Positions 17,940-27,093 of a DNA stretch of 64,000 nt are shown piece after piece. The notes under the pieces are model-generated. The model was not told where the DNA came from. It ran no database searches and worked only from the letters and a program-made list of their open reading frames with translations. A program made the translations under genes and the position numbers. Origin of the DNA: Lactococcus garvieae subsp. garvieae (GTDB taxonomy: Bacteria > Bacillota > Bacilli > Lactobacillales > Streptococcaceae); contig NZ_CP118950.1 in the NCBI RefSeq assembly GCF_029024465.1, forward strand, positions 496,001-560,000. Reading direction: 5' to 3'. Every line of letters begins with the position of its first letter. The first letter of the stretch is position 1.

Positions 17940-19361
17940 GTGAACAAGTTCTTTAAACTTGAAGAAAACGGTACTACTGTAGGCCGTGAAATTATGGCAG
18001 GTATTACTACCTTCTTTGCTATGAGCTACATCTTGTTTGTCAATCCTGATGTTTTAGGATCGACAGGGATGCCCGTTCAGGCAGTTTTCTTAGCTACTAT
18101 CTTAGCTTCAATTGTGGGTTCGGTAGCTATTGGTTTAATCGCCAATGTTCCTTATGCCCTTGCACCAGGTATGGGAATTAACGCCTTCTTTGCTTATACT
18201 GTTGTTCTTTCCTTAGGCTACACTTGGCAAGAAGCTTTAGCAATGGTCTTCATTTGTGGTATTGTCAATATCATTATTACATTTACCTCCATTCGTAAAG
18301 CAATTGTCTTAGGAATTCCTGAGAGCTTACAACACGCTATTGGTGGTGGTATCGGTATTTTTATCGCTTATATTGGTATTAAAAACGCTGGTATTCTTGA
18401 ATTTATTGCATCACCGGGTACTTATACCGATAACCACGGCACAATCACTGCAGACTCAACAATTGTGCCAGGTTTAGTTAAATTTGATGATCCTGGTGTC
18501 TTGATTGCTTTAGTTGGTATTTTAGTAACAATATTTTTTGTTCTCCGTAAATGGAAAGCGGGGATTCTCTTGTCAATCGCAGTAACAACTGTACTTGCAC
18601 TTTTAACAGGCGTTACAAAAGTTGATATGTCTACACTTTTTGCAGACAACAATCTCGGGACAGCAATTAACGAGATGGGAACAACTTTCGGTGCTGCTTT
18701 TGGGCCTAAAGGTTTTGGTAGCTTATTTTCTGATTCATCTCGAATCATTGAAGTTTTGATGACAATTTTGGCTTTCTCATTAACCTCAATCTTTGATCCG
18801 ATTGGTACATTCATTGGTACAGGTCGCAGCACAGGAATCTTTACAGATCAAGATTTTGTGGATATGGCAAACAGCAAGGGCTTCTCATCTAAAATGGATA
18901 AAGCACTCTTTGCTGACATGATTGCTACACCAATCGGTGCGATTTTCGGAACTTCAAATACAACTGTTTATGTAGAATCAGCAGCTGGGATTGGAGCCGG
19001 TGGACGTACAGGCTTGACTTCGATTGTTGTTGCTGTGATGTTTGCGATTTCAAGTCTTTTCTTACCATTACTTGCCATTGTTCCAACGCAAGCAACGGCC
19101 CCAATTTTGATTATTGTAGGTATGATGATGTTGTCATCATTCAAAGAAATCAACTGGTCTGAATTGAGTGAAGCTATTCCAGCTTTCTTTGCTTCAGTAT
19201 TTATGGGTCTTGGTTACTCTATCTCATATGGTATCGCTGCTGGCTTTATCACTTATATCTTCTCTAAACTCTTTACAGGTAAGATTAAAGAAGTAAAACC
19301 AATTATTTGGGTGGTAGCCATTGCATTTGCATTAAACTTCGCAGTGCTTGCTATTCTCTAA
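17940..19361 (+). CDS. NCS2-family purine permease (PbuG/AzgA-like)
   Basis: A 473-residue transporter of the AzgA-like NCS2 branch, which takes up hypoxanthine, guanine or adenine with protons. The N terminus FFKLEENGTTVGREIMAGITTFFAMSYILFVNP is diagnostic, and the signature GTSNTTVYVESAAGIGAGGRTGLTSIVVA sits near residue 340. About 12-14 membrane segments are visible. The start is GTG 17940, with AAAGGAG nine bases before it. PurBox-like sites upstream suggest PurR-dependent expression, which agrees with a purine substrate. The exact base transported is not determined. Confidence 0.88.
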   Translation: MNKFFKLEENGTTVGREIMAGITTFFAMSYILFVNPDVLGSTGMPVQAVFLATILASIVGSVAIGLIANVPYALAPGMGINAFFAYTVVLSLGYTWQEALAMVFICGIVNIIITFTSIRKAIVLGIPESLQHAIGGGIGIFIAYIGIKNAGILEFIASPGTYTDNHGTITADSTIVPGLVKFDDPGVLIALVGILVTIFFVLRKWKAGILLSIAVTTVLALLTGVTKVDMSTLFADNNLGTAINEMGTTFGAAFGPKGFGSLFSDSSRIIEVLMTILAFSLTSIFDPIGTFIGTGRSTGIFTDQDFVDMANSKGFSSKMDKALFADMIATPIGAIFGTSNTTVYVESAAGIGAGGRTGLTSIVVAVMFAISSLFLPLLAIVPTQATAPILIIVGMMMLSSFKEINWSELSEAIPAFFASVFMGLGYSISYGIAAGFITYIFSKLFTGKIKEVKPIIWVVAIAFALNFAVLAIL

Positions 19362-19395
19362 AAACAACGCTGTAATTTATACACTATCATGAGAG

Positions 19396-19420
19396 AAATC
19401 CGCTTTTATAAGCGGATTTT
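19396..19420 (+). terminator. Terminator after the purine permease
   Basis: AAATCCGCTT (19396-19405), TTAT loop and AAGCGGATTTTT. Confidence 0.85.
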
Positions 19421-19422
19421 TA

Positions 19423-19431
19423 TGTTAAAAT
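19423..19431 (+). promoter_or_regulatory. Extended -10 directly before the DUF218 gene
   Basis: TGT-TAAAAT ends at 19431, six bases before ATG 19438. The predicted +1 is the A of the start codon. There is no SD. Confidence 0.6.
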
Positions 19432-19437
19432 AAAGAT

Positions 19438-20538
19438 ATGGAGACACCACTTATTATTGCATTTTCGGTGATTAGTTTTTTAGCTTTAATCCCGACCGTC
19501 ATTTTTTACACGAAGTCGCATCGTTTGAAGGATATGAGAACTTTACGTTTGGGACGACTTACTATTGGTTTTTTAGTCAGCCTTTTTGTACTGTTTAACG
19601 GTATTATGGGGATTCTTTTTTCGGCTAATTATAATTTACATTCAAACGTCATTTTAGCCATAATTATTATTGAGCTTGCCCTTTTTTTGATTCCTACTTT
19701 TATGATCAGTTTTGTCGTGCCTATCGGGATTGTAGTTTTAACGATTAAAATGTGGCGCCGTGAATCACATAGTTTGGCAAATTTAATTTTGCCGGCCATT
19801 ATGTTTGTCTTTTTTCTAGTCGATTGGCTTTATATTCGAGTTTCTACTTTATCTGATGGCTGGCTTTGGCTACAGCTCTTAAGCTACGTTTATCCTGTGT
19901 TGGCCTTTTATCTTGTCTGGCAATTTATCGTTTTCTTTTTTGCCAGCTGGACATACGGACGTCGATTCCGGAAAAAATCATCAAAATATCATGTGGTACT
20001 GGGCTCTGGACTGATTAATGGCCAGTTTGTGAGTCCCCTTTTAGCTAACCGCATCCGTGCAGGAATAAAGGCTTCAAATGATGAAACGATAATGGTTTTC
20101 TCTGGTGGACAAGGAAGTGATGAACAACTTGCGGAAGCACTTGCGATGCAAAAATATGCTGTCGAAGAACTGGGCTTTCCTAAAGAACGGACCTTGGTTG
20201 AAGATCAGTCAAAAACAACGTTTGAAAACTTAAAATTTTCATCTCAATTGATTGAAAAAATGGAACAGAAAGCCGATGAAGAATTTCTCTTTTTCTCTTC
20301 GGACTATCACGTTTTCCGTGCGGCTCTCTTTACTGCTCAACAAGGATTAAATGCGCAAGGGGGAATTGGAGGAAAAACACCTTTGTACTTCCGTCTTCCA
20401 GCATTTATCCGTGAGTTTATCGCTGTGATGAACAGTCAACGACGTAAACATATCTTTTGGGTGGGCTTAATCACAGGTATCTTCATAGCATTTGCTCTCT
20501 TTATCCTTTTTATGGAGCACTTTGTACTTAACCGTTAA
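19438..20538 (+). CDS. DUF218 (YdcF/ElyC/SanA-like) membrane protein
   Basis: A 366-residue protein with about five TM helices in the first 180 residues, then a DUF218 domain (about 185-335) beginning YHVVLGSGLINGQFVSPLLANRI, with FSGGQGSDEQLAEALAMQKY and EDQSKTTFENLKFS. A final TM helix lies at about 340-362. DUF218 proteins are linked to cell-envelope integrity, but the reaction is unknown. There is no Shine-Dalgarno. The extended -10 six bases upstream of ATG implies a leaderless transcript. It is monocistronic. Confidence 0.82.
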   Translation: METPLIIAFSVISFLALIPTVIFYTKSHRLKDMRTLRLGRLTIGFLVSLFVLFNGIMGILFSANYNLHSNVILAIIIIELALFLIPTFMISFVVPIGIVVLTIKMWRRESHSLANLILPAIMFVFFLVDWLYIRVSTLSDGWLWLQLLSYVYPVLAFYLVWQFIVFFFASWTYGRRFRKKSSKYHVVLGSGLINGQFVSPLLANRIRAGIKASNDETIMVFSGGQGSDEQLAEALAMQKYAVEELGFPKERTLVEDQSKTTFENLKFSSQLIEKMEQKADEEFLFFSSDYHVFRAALFTAQQGLNAQGGIGGKTPLYFRLPAFIREFIAVMNSQRRKHIFWVGLITGIFIAFALFILFMEHFVLNR

Positions 20539-20545
20539 GATATAA

Positions 20546-20570
20546 AGACTCGGATTTTCCGAGTTTTTTT
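20546..20570 (+). terminator. Terminator after the DUF218 gene
   Basis: ACTCGGA (20548-20554), TTT loop, TCCGAGT (20558-20564), followed by a T-run. Confidence 0.85.
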
Positions 20571-20613
20571 ATTTGCTTTGTGATTTTTAGAGCTACTCCT
20601 CGTACTATTTGAT

Positions 20614-21620
20614 ATGTTAATAGCTTTGGATAAAGACGGAAAAACAATTAATCTTCTTGACAGCACTTCAATTAATGGCCCTTTTTATTGCCCCGCCTGT
20701 AAGACGGCCCTTCGTTTAAAAAAAGGGAAGATAAAAATTCCTCACTTTGCCCATGTATCCTTACAAAATTGTGACTCTTGGAGTGAAAATGAATCTGCAC
20801 AACACTTAGGCTTAAAACTCAGCTTATATCAGTGGTTTAAGGAAAAAGAGAAAGTAGAGCTGGAAAAGTACGTGCCAGAGATTAAGCAAACGGCTGATTT
20901 GTTAGTGAATGATAAACTTGCTATTGAAATACAGTGCTCGCCCCTCTCTTTGCAACGCTTAGAAGAGAGAACGGTCAGTTACAAAGAAATGGGATATATT
21001 ATGTACTTTGGCTTCAAGGGAAGGACTTGTGGCTTAAAAATACTCTATCTCCTTTGCAGAAAAATTTGCTTTATTATTCAGCAGAGAGAGGTTTTTATTT
21101 TTGGGAATTGGACTGGAACAGAAAGAAACTACGTTTGAAATCATTGATTTATCAAGATTTGAAAGGACGACCGATTTATCTAACGGAAGAGTTTGACTTC
21201 TTTCAAGAAAGTCTCTTAGACCTCTTACGCCAGCCCTTTCGAAAAGGAAAAAATCTGAGTTTAGATGTGCCAAAGCAAGAAGAGTTACAGTTGTTTGTTC
21301 AGAAACAATTGTATTATCAAGTGCCAAAATGGCTTAAAGTGCAAGAAAAATATTATGAACAAGGAAGAAATTTGCTGGACCTTAACTGGAAGAAGAGTTA
21401 CTGGAGTCCTCCGGGCTTGAACTTGTTGACCTTTGACTTTGCCGATGATACGCGAGAAAGCTTTTTTCAAGTAGACATTTCCTTGGAAAAATATTACCAC
21501 AGTTTCTACGAAAGTTTTCAGTTACAAGAACATGAAACACTGCATACACCAAGCTTCTATGCTATAATTAAAGATAAAAATAAAGTGGAAAACGGAGAAT
21601 GGAATGGCAAAAAAACGTGA
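20614..21620 (+). pseudogene. coiA: Competence protein CoiA, frameshifted
   Basis: CoiA supports DNA uptake and recombination in competent streptococci and lactococci. The first frame (20614 to about 20997) gives the zinc-finger-like CPACKTALRLKKGKIKIPHFAH and the nuclease-like region with LAIEIQCSPLSLQRLEERT. The second frame carries on as YVLWLQGKDLWLKN to the stop at 21620. The frames join cleanly as GYYVLW if two bases (AT) are removed from the ATATAT run at 20994-20999. That points to dinucleotide slippage. As read, the protein would end at 21138 after 174 residues with a scrambled tail. The 3' end overlaps pepF. There is no normal SD at ATG 20614. A sequencing error cannot be excluded. 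Confidence 0.82.
21560..21568 (+). promoter_or_regulatory. Extended -10 promoter of pepF inside the coiA 3' end
   Basis: TGC-TATAAT at 21560-21568, 36 bp before the pepF start. It would keep pepF expressed independently of coiA. Confidence 0.6.
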
Positions 21621-23409
21621 TGAAATAGCTGAAAACTTAACTTGGGATTTGTCAACTGTATTTGAAAATGATGCCGCCTGGGAACTTGAACTTAAAAGAG
21701 TTTCGGAAAAATTAGAGACGGTAAACGCCTACGAAGGACATCTTCTAGATAGCGCTCAAAGCTTATTAGAAATCACGGAAATGGAGCTAGAAATCTCGCG
21801 TGCTGTGGAAAAGGTTTATGTCTATGCCTCAATGAAGCATGACCAAGATACGCAAGTGAGCCTTTACCAAGAATACGAAGCCAAAGCCACAAATTTATAT
21901 GCCAAGTTTGGTGAAAGCTTTGCTTTTTACGAGCCGGAATTTTTAGCTTTAACGCCAGAACGTTATGAAAGTTTTAGAAGAGAAGAACCTAAACTGGAAC
22001 ACTATTCCCATATGTTTGAACGCCTTTTTGCTAAAAAGGAGCATATTTTAAGTCCAAAAGAGGAAAAACTTTTAGCCAGTGCGAGTGAGATTTTTGGTGC
22101 TGCGGCCGAAACCTTTGAAATTTTTGACAATGCTGATATTGAACTTCCGATGATTAAAGATGAAAAAGGACAGGAAGTACAGCTGACACATGGCAATTAT
22201 ATCTCGCTCATGGAAAGTAAGGAGCGTAAGGTACGAAAGGCAGCTTATCAAGCCCTTTATAGCAACTATGAACAGTATCAACACACTTATGCTAAAACGC
22301 TACAAACAAATGTAAAAGTCCATAATTTTAAGGCAAAGATGCGGGGCTACCATTCAGCTCGTCAGGCAGCTTTATCAAGTAATTTTATTCCGGAAGAAGT
22401 CTACGATAAGCTCTTAGAGTCTGTCAATAAATATTTGCCTCTTTTACATCGCTATATTAAATTGCGTGAACAGATTTTAGGCTTAGAAGACGATTTAAAG
22501 ATGTATGATGTTTATACACCCTTATCGGACTTGGATTATAAGTTTAACTACCCAGAGGCAGTAGAGAAAGCCCAAGAAGTTCTTCAAATTTTGGGGCCTG
22601 AATATGCGCACCATGTAAAAAAAGCTTTTGAGGAGCGTTGGATTGATGTGGCAGAAAATAGCGGTAAACGTTCGGGTGCTTACTCAGGTGGATGCTATGA
22701 TACAAATGCTTTTATGCTGTTAAACTGGCAAGAAACTTTGGATGATTTGTTCACCTTAGTACATGAAATGGGGCACAGTATGCATTCCACATTTACACGG
22801 GAAAATCAACCTTATGTTTATGGGGACTATCCAATCTTTCTTGCAGAAATTGCTTCAACAACCAATGAGAATATCTTGACTGAAAGTTTACTTGCGGCCT
22901 CGACAGATGAAAAAGTGCGTTTTGCTATTTTAAACCACTGGCTTGATGGTTTCCGTGGCACTGTTTTTCGTCAAAGTCAATTTGCTGAATTTGAACATGA
23001 AATACATAAAGCTGATCAAGAAGGAAAAGTTTTGACCAGTGAATTCATGAACCAGCTTTATGCAGAACTTAATGAAAAATACTATGGTTTACCCGCCCGG
23101 GAAAATCCTGAAATTCAGTATGAGTGGGCCCGCATTCCGCACTTCTATTACAACTATTATGTCTTCCAATATGCTACTGGCTTTGCTGCAGCAACTTATC
23201 TTGCTGAGGCTATCGTTAATGGTGGGACAGATGCGCGTGAAAAATACCTCACTTATCTCAAAGCCGGATCAAGTGATTATCCCCTGGCTGTGATTGCTCA
23301 AGCAGGTGTGGATATGGAAGAAACAACATATTTAGAATCAGCTTTTGCTGTTTTTGAAAAACGTTTAATTGAGCTAGAAAAATTAGTCGAAAAAGGAGCC
23401 CATTTATAA
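21604..23409 (+). CDS. pepF: Oligoendopeptidase F
   Basis: A 601-residue M3B zinc metallopeptidase that cuts oligopeptides of roughly 7-17 residues in the cytoplasm. The zinc motif HEMGHSMHS lies at about residues 387-395, with the third ligand Glu in [11 protein letters not shown] about 25 residues on. The C-terminal substrate region [15 protein letters not shown] is conserved. The start ATG 21604 follows CGGAGAATGGA. Its stop overlaps the next start by one base (TAATG). Chromosomal lactococcal pepF has the same neighbours (coiA, methyltransferase, foldase). Confidence 0.96.
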   Translation: MAKKRDEIAENLTWDLSTVFENDAAWELELKRVSEKLETVNAYEGHLLDSAQSLLEITEMELEISRAVEKVYVYASMKHDQDTQVSLYQEYEAKATNLYAKFGESFAFYEPEFLALTPERYESFRREEPKLEHYSHMFERLFAKKEHILSPKEEKLLASASEIFGAAAETFEIFDNADIELPMIKDEKGQEVQLTHGNYISLMESKERKVRKAAYQALYSNYEQYQHTYAKTLQTNVKVHNFKAKMRGYHSARQAALSSNFIPEEVYDKLLESVNKYLPLLHRYIKLREQILGLEDDLKMYDVYTPLSDLDYKFNYPEAVEKAQEVLQILGPEYAHHVKKAFEERWIDVAENSGKRSGAYSGGCYDTNAFMLLNWQETLDDLFTLVHEMGHSMHSTFTRENQPYVYGDYPIFLAEIASTTNENILTESLLAASTDEKVRFAILNHWLDGFRGTVFRQSQFAEFEHEIHKADQEGKVLTSEFMNQLYAELNEKYYGLPARENPEIQYEWARIPHFYYNYYVFQYATGFAAATYLAEAIVNGGTDAREKYLTYLKAGSSDYPLAVIAQAGVDMEETTYLESAFAVFEKRLIELEKLVEKGAHL

Positions 23410-24092
23410 TGGTTTTAACATACAAGAGAACAAGTAATCCGATGATGAATCGTCCCGTAGTCAAAGAGGAAATTGTTGACTTTATGCGCGAACGTCAAAC
23501 GCAAATTACTGGTCCGCTAAAGGATGTTGAGACATTTGCTCATGAGAACAATATCCCAATTATACCTCATGAAACAGTAGTGTATTTCCAAATGCTTTTG
23601 GATTTGATGAAACCTCAAAGAATTTTGGAAATAGGGACGGCCATTGGTTTTTCTGCACTCATGATGGCAGAAGCAGCACCAGATGCTGAGATTATTACTA
23701 TCGATCGTAACCCAGAAATGATTGCCTTGGCCAAGGAAAATCTGGCTACCTATGATGCAAGAAAACAAATCACTCTCTTAGAAGGTGATGCTGCTGATCT
23801 TTTGGCAGATTTAAAAGGAGAATTTGATTTTATCTTCATGGATTCGGCGAAATCAAAATATGTAGAGTTTCTGCCGCGTGCAATGGAGTTGCTTTCGGAA
23901 AATGGTGTCATTATTATGGATGATATTTTCCAGGGCGGGGAAATTCTCATTCCTATTATGGAAATTAAACGGACGCAGCGTGCACTTGAACGTGGACTTC
24001 GTCGTCTTTTTGATGAAGTTTTAGACAATCCTAAATACCGCGCGAGCATGGTTCCTTTAGGAGATGGAATATTAATGATTAAGAAAGTTTGA
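23409..24092 (+). CDS. SAM-dependent O-methyltransferase (catechol-type)
   Basis: A 227-residue class I methyltransferase of the O-methyltransferase family 3 (PF01596 type). SAM-binding motif I ILEIGTAIGFSALMMAE lies near residue 73, with an acidic IITIDRNPEM strand and the motif FDFIFMDSAKSKYVEFLP with a putative metal-binding Asp; IIMDDIFQGG follows. Bacterial members, including YrrM-type enzymes, may modify tRNA wobble uridine derivatives (TrmR), so this is a plausible alternative role. It overlaps pepF by 1 bp and is probably cotranscribed with it. Confidence 0.85.
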   Translation: MVLTYKRTSNPMMNRPVVKEEIVDFMRERQTQITGPLKDVETFAHENNIPIIPHETVVYFQMLLDLMKPQRILEIGTAIGFSALMMAEAAPDAEIITIDRNPEMIALAKENLATYDARKQITLLEGDAADLLADLKGEFDFIFMDSAKSKYVEFLPRAMELLSENGVIIMDDIFQGGEILIPIMEIKRTQRALERGLRRLFDEVLDNPKYRASMVPLGDGILMIKKV

Positions 24093-24127
24093 CATTATAA
24101 ATCAGTTTAGGTTTATTTAATGTTTTG

Positions 24128-24136
24128 TGTTATAAT
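24128..24136 (+). promoter_or_regulatory. Extended -10 promoter of prsA
   Basis: TGT-TATAAT at 24128-24136, about 54 bp before the TTG start. Confidence 0.6.
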
Positions 24137-24189
24137 ATTGTTACAAGAAACAAATGTATCAAGGGAATATACCCAACAAGGAGAAAACT

Positions 24190-25098
24190 TTGAAATTTAA
24201 AAAATTGAACATCTTACTCGCAACAGCTGTTGCGGCTTTAGGGCTTGTCACACTTTCAGCTTGTGGAAATAATAACTCAACTGGAGAGAATATTATCACA
24301 ATGAAGGGTGACACAATCAATGTAGGGGATTTCTACAGTGAAGCTAAAACTTTTCCAAGTATGCCTGCCACATCTCTTTTACAAAATTTGACATTTTCAA
24401 AAATGTTTGAAAAAGACTTTGGTGATAAGGTTTCAGATAAAGATGTTCAAGCGAAGTTTGACGATACCAAAAAACAAATGGGTGAACAGTTTGCTGCAGC
24501 TTTGCAACAACAAGGTTTTACTGAAAAGAGTTACAAATCTTATGTCCGTCTTCAACTCTTGCAAGAATACGCCATTGAGAAAAAAATCACAGATACACAA
24601 TTTACAGATGCTAACTTGAAGGCAGCTTGGGCAGATTTCCATCCAGAAGTTGAAGCGATTGTTGTTCCAGAAACAACCAAAGATGCAGCAACCAAGGCAG
24701 CAAAAGCTGCGAAATCAGATGCAGCCAAGTTTGAGAAAGACAATGCAAGCAACAAGCAAAAATTTGATTCAACAAGTACTACTATTCCAAAGGAAGTTCA
24801 AACTGCAGCCTTCAAATTGAAAAATGGTGAAGTTTCTGACGTTATTGAATCAACAAATGCTTCAACTGGAGCAACAAGCTACTATGTTGTGAAAATGATT
24901 AAAACTTCAGACAAAGGTTCAGACATGAACAAGTATAAAGATAAACTTAAAGATGTAATCAAAGCTGAAAAATTGGCAGATACAACTTATGTTGCTGGTG
25001 TAATTGGTGAATACCTTAAAGCACATAATGTCACTGTGAAAGAGGAAGCCTTCTCAACAATCTTCTCACAATTTACATCAAGTTCATCATCTAAATAA
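24190..25098 (+). CDS. prsA: Foldase lipoprotein PrsA (PrtM/PmpA-like)
   Basis: A 302-residue lipoprotein that helps secreted proteins to fold on the outer face of the membrane. The signal peptide ends in the lipobox LVTLSAC, with the acylated Cys near residue 25. The N-terminal chaperone region is followed by a parvulin-like domain (about 140-240) that looks degenerate, then the C-terminal helical region. I chose the TTG at 24190 because AAGGAG lies six bases upstream and the lipoprotein signal starts directly after it. An ATG at 24154 has no SD and would add 12 odd residues. L. lactis PmpA has the same context before alaS. Confidence 0.87.
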   Translation: MKFKKLNILLATAVAALGLVTLSACGNNNSTGENIITMKGDTINVGDFYSEAKTFPSMPATSLLQNLTFSKMFEKDFGDKVSDKDVQAKFDDTKKQMGEQFAAALQQQGFTEKSYKSYVRLQLLQEYAIEKKITDTQFTDANLKAAWADFHPEVEAIVVPETTKDAATKAAKAAKSDAAKFEKDNASNKQKFDSTSTTIPKEVQTAAFKLKNGEVSDVIESTNASTGATSYYVVKMIKTSDKGSDMNKYKDKLKDVIKAEKLADTTYVAGVIGEYLKAHNVTVKEEAFSTIFSQFTSSSSSK

Positions 25099-25101
25099 AT
25101 G
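25072..25101 (+). promoter_or_regulatory. Candidate promoter of the alaS T-box leader
   Basis: TTTACA (25072-25077), 18-bp spacer and TAAATG (25096-25101) overlap the prsA stop codon. This would start RNA near 25108, right at the T-box stem I. The -10 is poor. Confidence 0.35.
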
Positions 25102-25107
25102 AATGAA

Positions 25108-25287
25108 ATGGCTTTACAGAGAGTCGACATGTGGTGAAAGTCGATAAGTCAATGTGCTGAAAACCTCAAGGTTTTCAAATAGCAGGGAAACTGCTTTATC
25201 AAGCAAAAAAGAGACGATGGATTCATCGTGAATGAGGGTGGTACCGCGTAAGTGACGCCCCTCGTTTACGATGAATTTTTTGTTTTT
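25108..25287 (+). promoter_or_regulatory. T-box riboswitch (alanine), separated from alaS by an IS
   Basis: A tRNA-sensing leader. The T-box core AGGGTGGTACCGCG is at 25235-25248. The AGAGAG and TGGTGAAA elements of stem I are near 25120-25140, and a probable specifier GCT (Ala) lies in AATGTGCTGAA near 25150-25160. The terminator pairs ATTCATCGT (25221-25229) with ACGATGAAT (25268-25276) before a T-run; the antiterminator would use the T-box core. The intended target is alaS, which starts 1.8 kb downstream beyond an inserted transposase gene on the opposite strand. Confidence 0.92.
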
Positions 25288-25413
25288 ATATTGTGTGATT
25301 ATTCACATGAAAAAAGTAAATGAAAATTATTTTATTAGTCTAGTGGTATTAAGTCAAATGATAAGTTGCTAGATTCTGAGTAAAAATCTTGAAAAAAGAC
25401 AGCACGAAAGAAT

Positions 25414-25440
25414 CTAGTAAAATTTGGCAAATTTTACTAG
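25414..25440. repeat. Perfect 12-bp-arm palindrome
   Basis: CTAGTAAAATTT (25414-25425), loop GGC, AAATTTTACTAG (25429-25440). An outer inverted repeat CTAGATTCT / AGAATCTAG (25370-25378 / 25409-25417) partly overlaps it. It lies downstream of the transposase stop, either in the element's right end or in target DNA. Confidence 0.8.
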
Positions 25441-25467
25441 GCTAGACAAGGAATTGTGCAGATAAAA

Positions 25468-26727
25468 CTAATTATCTTCCATAAACCTCCTTGGTGGCGT
25501 ATAGAGTTGGTGGTTGCGTAGTAGCACATCCACCAGACGCACAAGTTTTCTTGCGGTTAAAACGACGGCTCTTTTGTGTTTATGTTTGGGGACTTCATCT
25601 TTCTTTTTCTTGTAAAACTCTGCGTATTCCACGTTATGTCTTCGTACAGAGTTGGCGGCTTCAACTAAGTAATAGCGAAGATAACGATTGCCTCGTTTTG
25701 CAAGAGAAGTATTTTGAGATGAGGTATTGCCAGATTGTGTTTCTTTCCAATTCAAGCCAGCATATTTAGCGACTTGAGGATGGTCTTTAAAGCGTTCAAT
25801 CTGTCCTATTTCAGCGATAATTCCTGCAGCGAATACCTTTCCAATACCAGGTACACTGGTCAAACATTGGTATTCAGGGATAATTTCTACCATGTCTTCA
25901 ATGGCTCGATCAATTTCTTTAATCATCTTCTCTAAACTCCGTATTTCGCGAGCAAGGAGACTGAGTACAATATTGACAGAATCTTGTTGGACGAGTGATA
26001 AGCGGTAACTTCCTTTTATGGCAGCTTTTATTGCTTTTGCAAGTTTCTCAGGAGCTTTGAAGCGACCTCGCCCGAGTTTCTGGATGAGTTCCGTGAAATC
26101 TTCAAGAGGAGTATTTGCGAGTTCATCTAGCGTGTAATCTTCGGTCATGAGTGTCATAATTGTGGCAGACCAAACAGAGGTACTCAATTCTTCATTCTTT
26201 AATTCCGCAGAGAGCGTATTGCACTTGTAGTAGATGTTTTCAATGAAGTGTTGTTTTGTACGTACTAATTGTTCCACGAGCTGAAGTCGAGTTCTTGTGA
26301 GATGTTGTAGTGCCAGATACTTTTCTTCTTTAAGATAAGATCTTGTAAAGCGTTCAATGCGGAAGTAATCCGCGATGTAGAAAGCATCAAGGGTATCATT
26401 CTTGTTTTCTTCGAATGCCTCACGATATTTCTTTATTTTGGCTGGTTGTTCCACCATGACCTCGACTCCGAGCTGCTTTAACTCCGAGTCTTCGTGGAAG
26501 AACATTGCAGGATGAAAACTGTAGAGGGATGTGGCTTCCATGCCAATGACGACTCTATTAAATTCATACTTTTCGTTAAGTGAGAGTACTTGTTCTTTGA
26601 TTTCAGAAGCACCAATCATATCATTGGTAAGTGAAGCAGCGTACAAGACTCCAAGTTCCGTGTCATTTGACATGATGCACACATCGAGTTTGGTAGAGCT
26701 GACGTCTAAACCGACAAAACATTTCAT
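25468..26727 (-). CDS. IS110-family transposase (DEDD recombinase)
   Basis: A 419-residue recombinase with an N-terminal RuvC-like DEDD domain (CFVGLDVSSTKLDVCI with the first Asp; later VVIGMEATSLYS with Glu; NKNDTLDAFYIADY with the paired Asp residues). The C-terminal Transposase_20 domain (CLTSVPGIGKVFAAGIIAEIG, then KYAGLNWKETQSGN...SLAKRGNRYLRYYLVEAA) carries the catalytic Ser region. It is full length and apparently intact. The SD AAAGGAGG precedes ATG 26727. IS110 enzymes work with a structured bridge RNA encoded in the flanking non-coding end. Confidence 0.95.
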   Translation of the reverse strand: MKCFVGLDVSSTKLDVCIMSNDTELGVLYAASLTNDMIGASEIKEQVLSLNEKYEFNRVVIGMEATSLYSFHPAMFFHEDSELKQLGVEVMVEQPAKIKKYREAFEENKNDTLDAFYIADYFRIERFTRSYLKEEKYLALQHLTRTRLQLVEQLVRTKQHFIENIYYKCNTLSAELKNEELSTSVWSATIMTLMTEDYTLDELANTPLEDFTELIQKLGRGRFKAPEKLAKAIKAAIKGSYRLSLVQQDSVNIVLSLLAREIRSLEKMIKEIDRAIEDMVEIIPEYQCLTSVPGIGKVFAAGIIAEIGQIERFKDHPQVAKYAGLNWKETQSGNTSSQNTSLAKRGNRYLRYYLVEAANSVRRHNVEYAEFYKKKKDEVPKHKHKRAVVLTARKLVRLVDVLLRNHQLYTPPRRFMEDN

Positions 26728-26734
26728 TTGGAAG

Positions 26735-27010
26735 GACCTCCTTTCATTTGATTAGGAAACTATACTTGACTACTGAGAGATTCCCCAGAACTCTGTATCC
26801 CTTCATCCTCGCTTATTAGAATACCCATCACAGCGATTACTTACCGCCTGCTCGCTACTAAGAGCAGAGTAATCACGGTGGAAACAGCTAGTGAGTTGGA
26901 AGATTTGATACAGCTCGGGTCGCAGACTTATGAAGAAGACGAAGCAACAAGGAGAGTTAGCATATTCCTTTTGAGTCCATTCCTAAGAATAATTATTCTG
27001 GGAAACGTCA
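26735..27010 (-). ncRNA. Candidate bridge RNA region of the IS110 element
   Basis: In IS110-group elements the recombinase gene is preceded by a non-coding end that encodes a bridge RNA. Here this region has GATTACT (26835-26841) pairing with AGTAATC (26868-26874). Inside is CTGCTC (26848-26853) pairing with GAGCAG (26862-26867), with a one-sided internal loop TACCGC, like a bridge-RNA binding loop. Farther out is a 14-bp palindrome AGAATAATTATTCT (26986-26999). Exact RNA ends and guide bases are not determined. Confidence 0.45.
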
Positions 27011-27093
27011 CAATAGTCAAGTAAAACGATAACAATTGTTAGAAAATTGGGGTGAAAAATACCCATAAAATATATTATACGAGGAGAATAGCT

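Larger units (their letters stand above)
25290..27045 (-). mobile_element. IS110-family insertion sequence (ends approximate)
   Basis: An IS110-type element lies between the alaS T-box and alaS, facing the opposite way. The only certain part is the transposase gene. The outer limits are estimates: from shortly after the T-box terminator to before the alaS SD. IS110 elements lack clear terminal inverted repeats and make no obvious target duplications, so none can be defined here. The non-coding end upstream of the transposase is about 300 bp and highly structured. Confidence 0.75.

Noticed and set aside
20571-20613. ComX box (TACGAATA-like) before coiA
   Set aside because: The closest match, TACTATTT, has too many mismatches to call.
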